Positions 64,000-64,000 of a stretch of 64,000 nt of DNA are shown here, one piece after another; position 1 is the stretch's first letter; each line of letters opens with the position of its first letter. Source of the DNA: Bacteroidetes bacterium ADurb.Bin145. Lineage in GTDB: Bacteria; Bacteroidota; Bacteroidia; Bacteroidales; VadinHA17. A program made the translations under genes and the position numbers. The notes under the pieces are model-generated. The model was not told where the DNA came from and ran no database searches. It worked only from the letters and a program-made list of their open reading frames with translations. The stretch covers positions 1 to 64,000 of the forward strand of contig MWDJ01000011.1 in assembly GCA_002070505.1 (NCBI GenBank). The letters are read 5' to 3'.

Positions 64000-64000
64000 A

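Noticed and set aside
1-64000. CRISPR array, tRNA, rRNA or insertion sequence
   Set aside because: No regularly spaced direct repeats with unique spacers, no tRNA-like cloverleaf context and no transposase-like protein were seen on either strand.

Overview
The window is Bacteroidota chromosomal DNA, most likely a free-living or environmental Bacteroidales-type organism. The evidence is an adjacent SusC/SusD pair, many lipoproteins with loose lipoboxes, almost no Shine-Dalgarno sequences, and tightly packed glycoside hydrolase genes. No rRNA, tRNA, CRISPR array or insertion sequence was seen.

Region 1 (1-16522) holds mixed accessory and housekeeping genes. They are the 3' end of a P-type cation ATPase, feoB and feoA, an SmtB-class metal sensor with two matching operator sites, and a ribose-type ABC sugar importer (permease, binding lipoprotein, double ATPase) followed by an FGGY sugar kinase. 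After these come a PlsC-like acyltransferase, a DUF1846 protein, a DUF486 membrane protein, a GH3 enzyme, a metallophosphoesterase, a GH28 polygalacturonase and a small membrane protein.

Region 2 (16628-63999) is a large polysaccharide utilisation region. A GH43 enzyme faces a five-gene minus-strand block (32699 to 18444) made of GH95, two divergent GH95-like proteins, a 1272-residue GH3 and another GH95. Divergent from it are a GH97 and then an atypical GH95, with a decayed oxidoreductase between them. Next comes susC-susD followed by one more GH95, with an apparent intrinsic terminator between susD and the GH95. A LacI-type regulator lies upstream of susC. Beyond it lies a nine-gene minus-strand block: GH43, GH43, a mutarotase-like protein, GH29, GH3, GH97, GH51, a 905-residue putative hydrolase of unassigned family, and a secreted repeat protein cut by the window edge.

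The likely logic is as follows. SusC/SusD import oligosaccharides. Periplasmic exo-enzymes then remove alpha-L-fucose or alpha-L-galactose (GH95, GH29), L-arabinose (GH43, GH51), alpha-galactose-type units (retaining GH97) and beta-linked glucose or xylose (GH3). No sulfatase, polysaccharide lyase or clear endo-backbone enzyme apart from GH28 is visible, so this looks like side-chain removal from a fucosylated and arabinosylated plant polysaccharide, possibly pectic. The substrate is inference.

The most notable signals are: six GH95-family genes with at least three active-site variants; a 20-bp element shared by the upstream regions of susC and the five-gene GH95 operon; an SmtB-type Zn sensor whose operator also sits in front of feoAB; a 9-bp minisatellite that supplies a stop codon; and the 905-residue enzyme of unassigned family.
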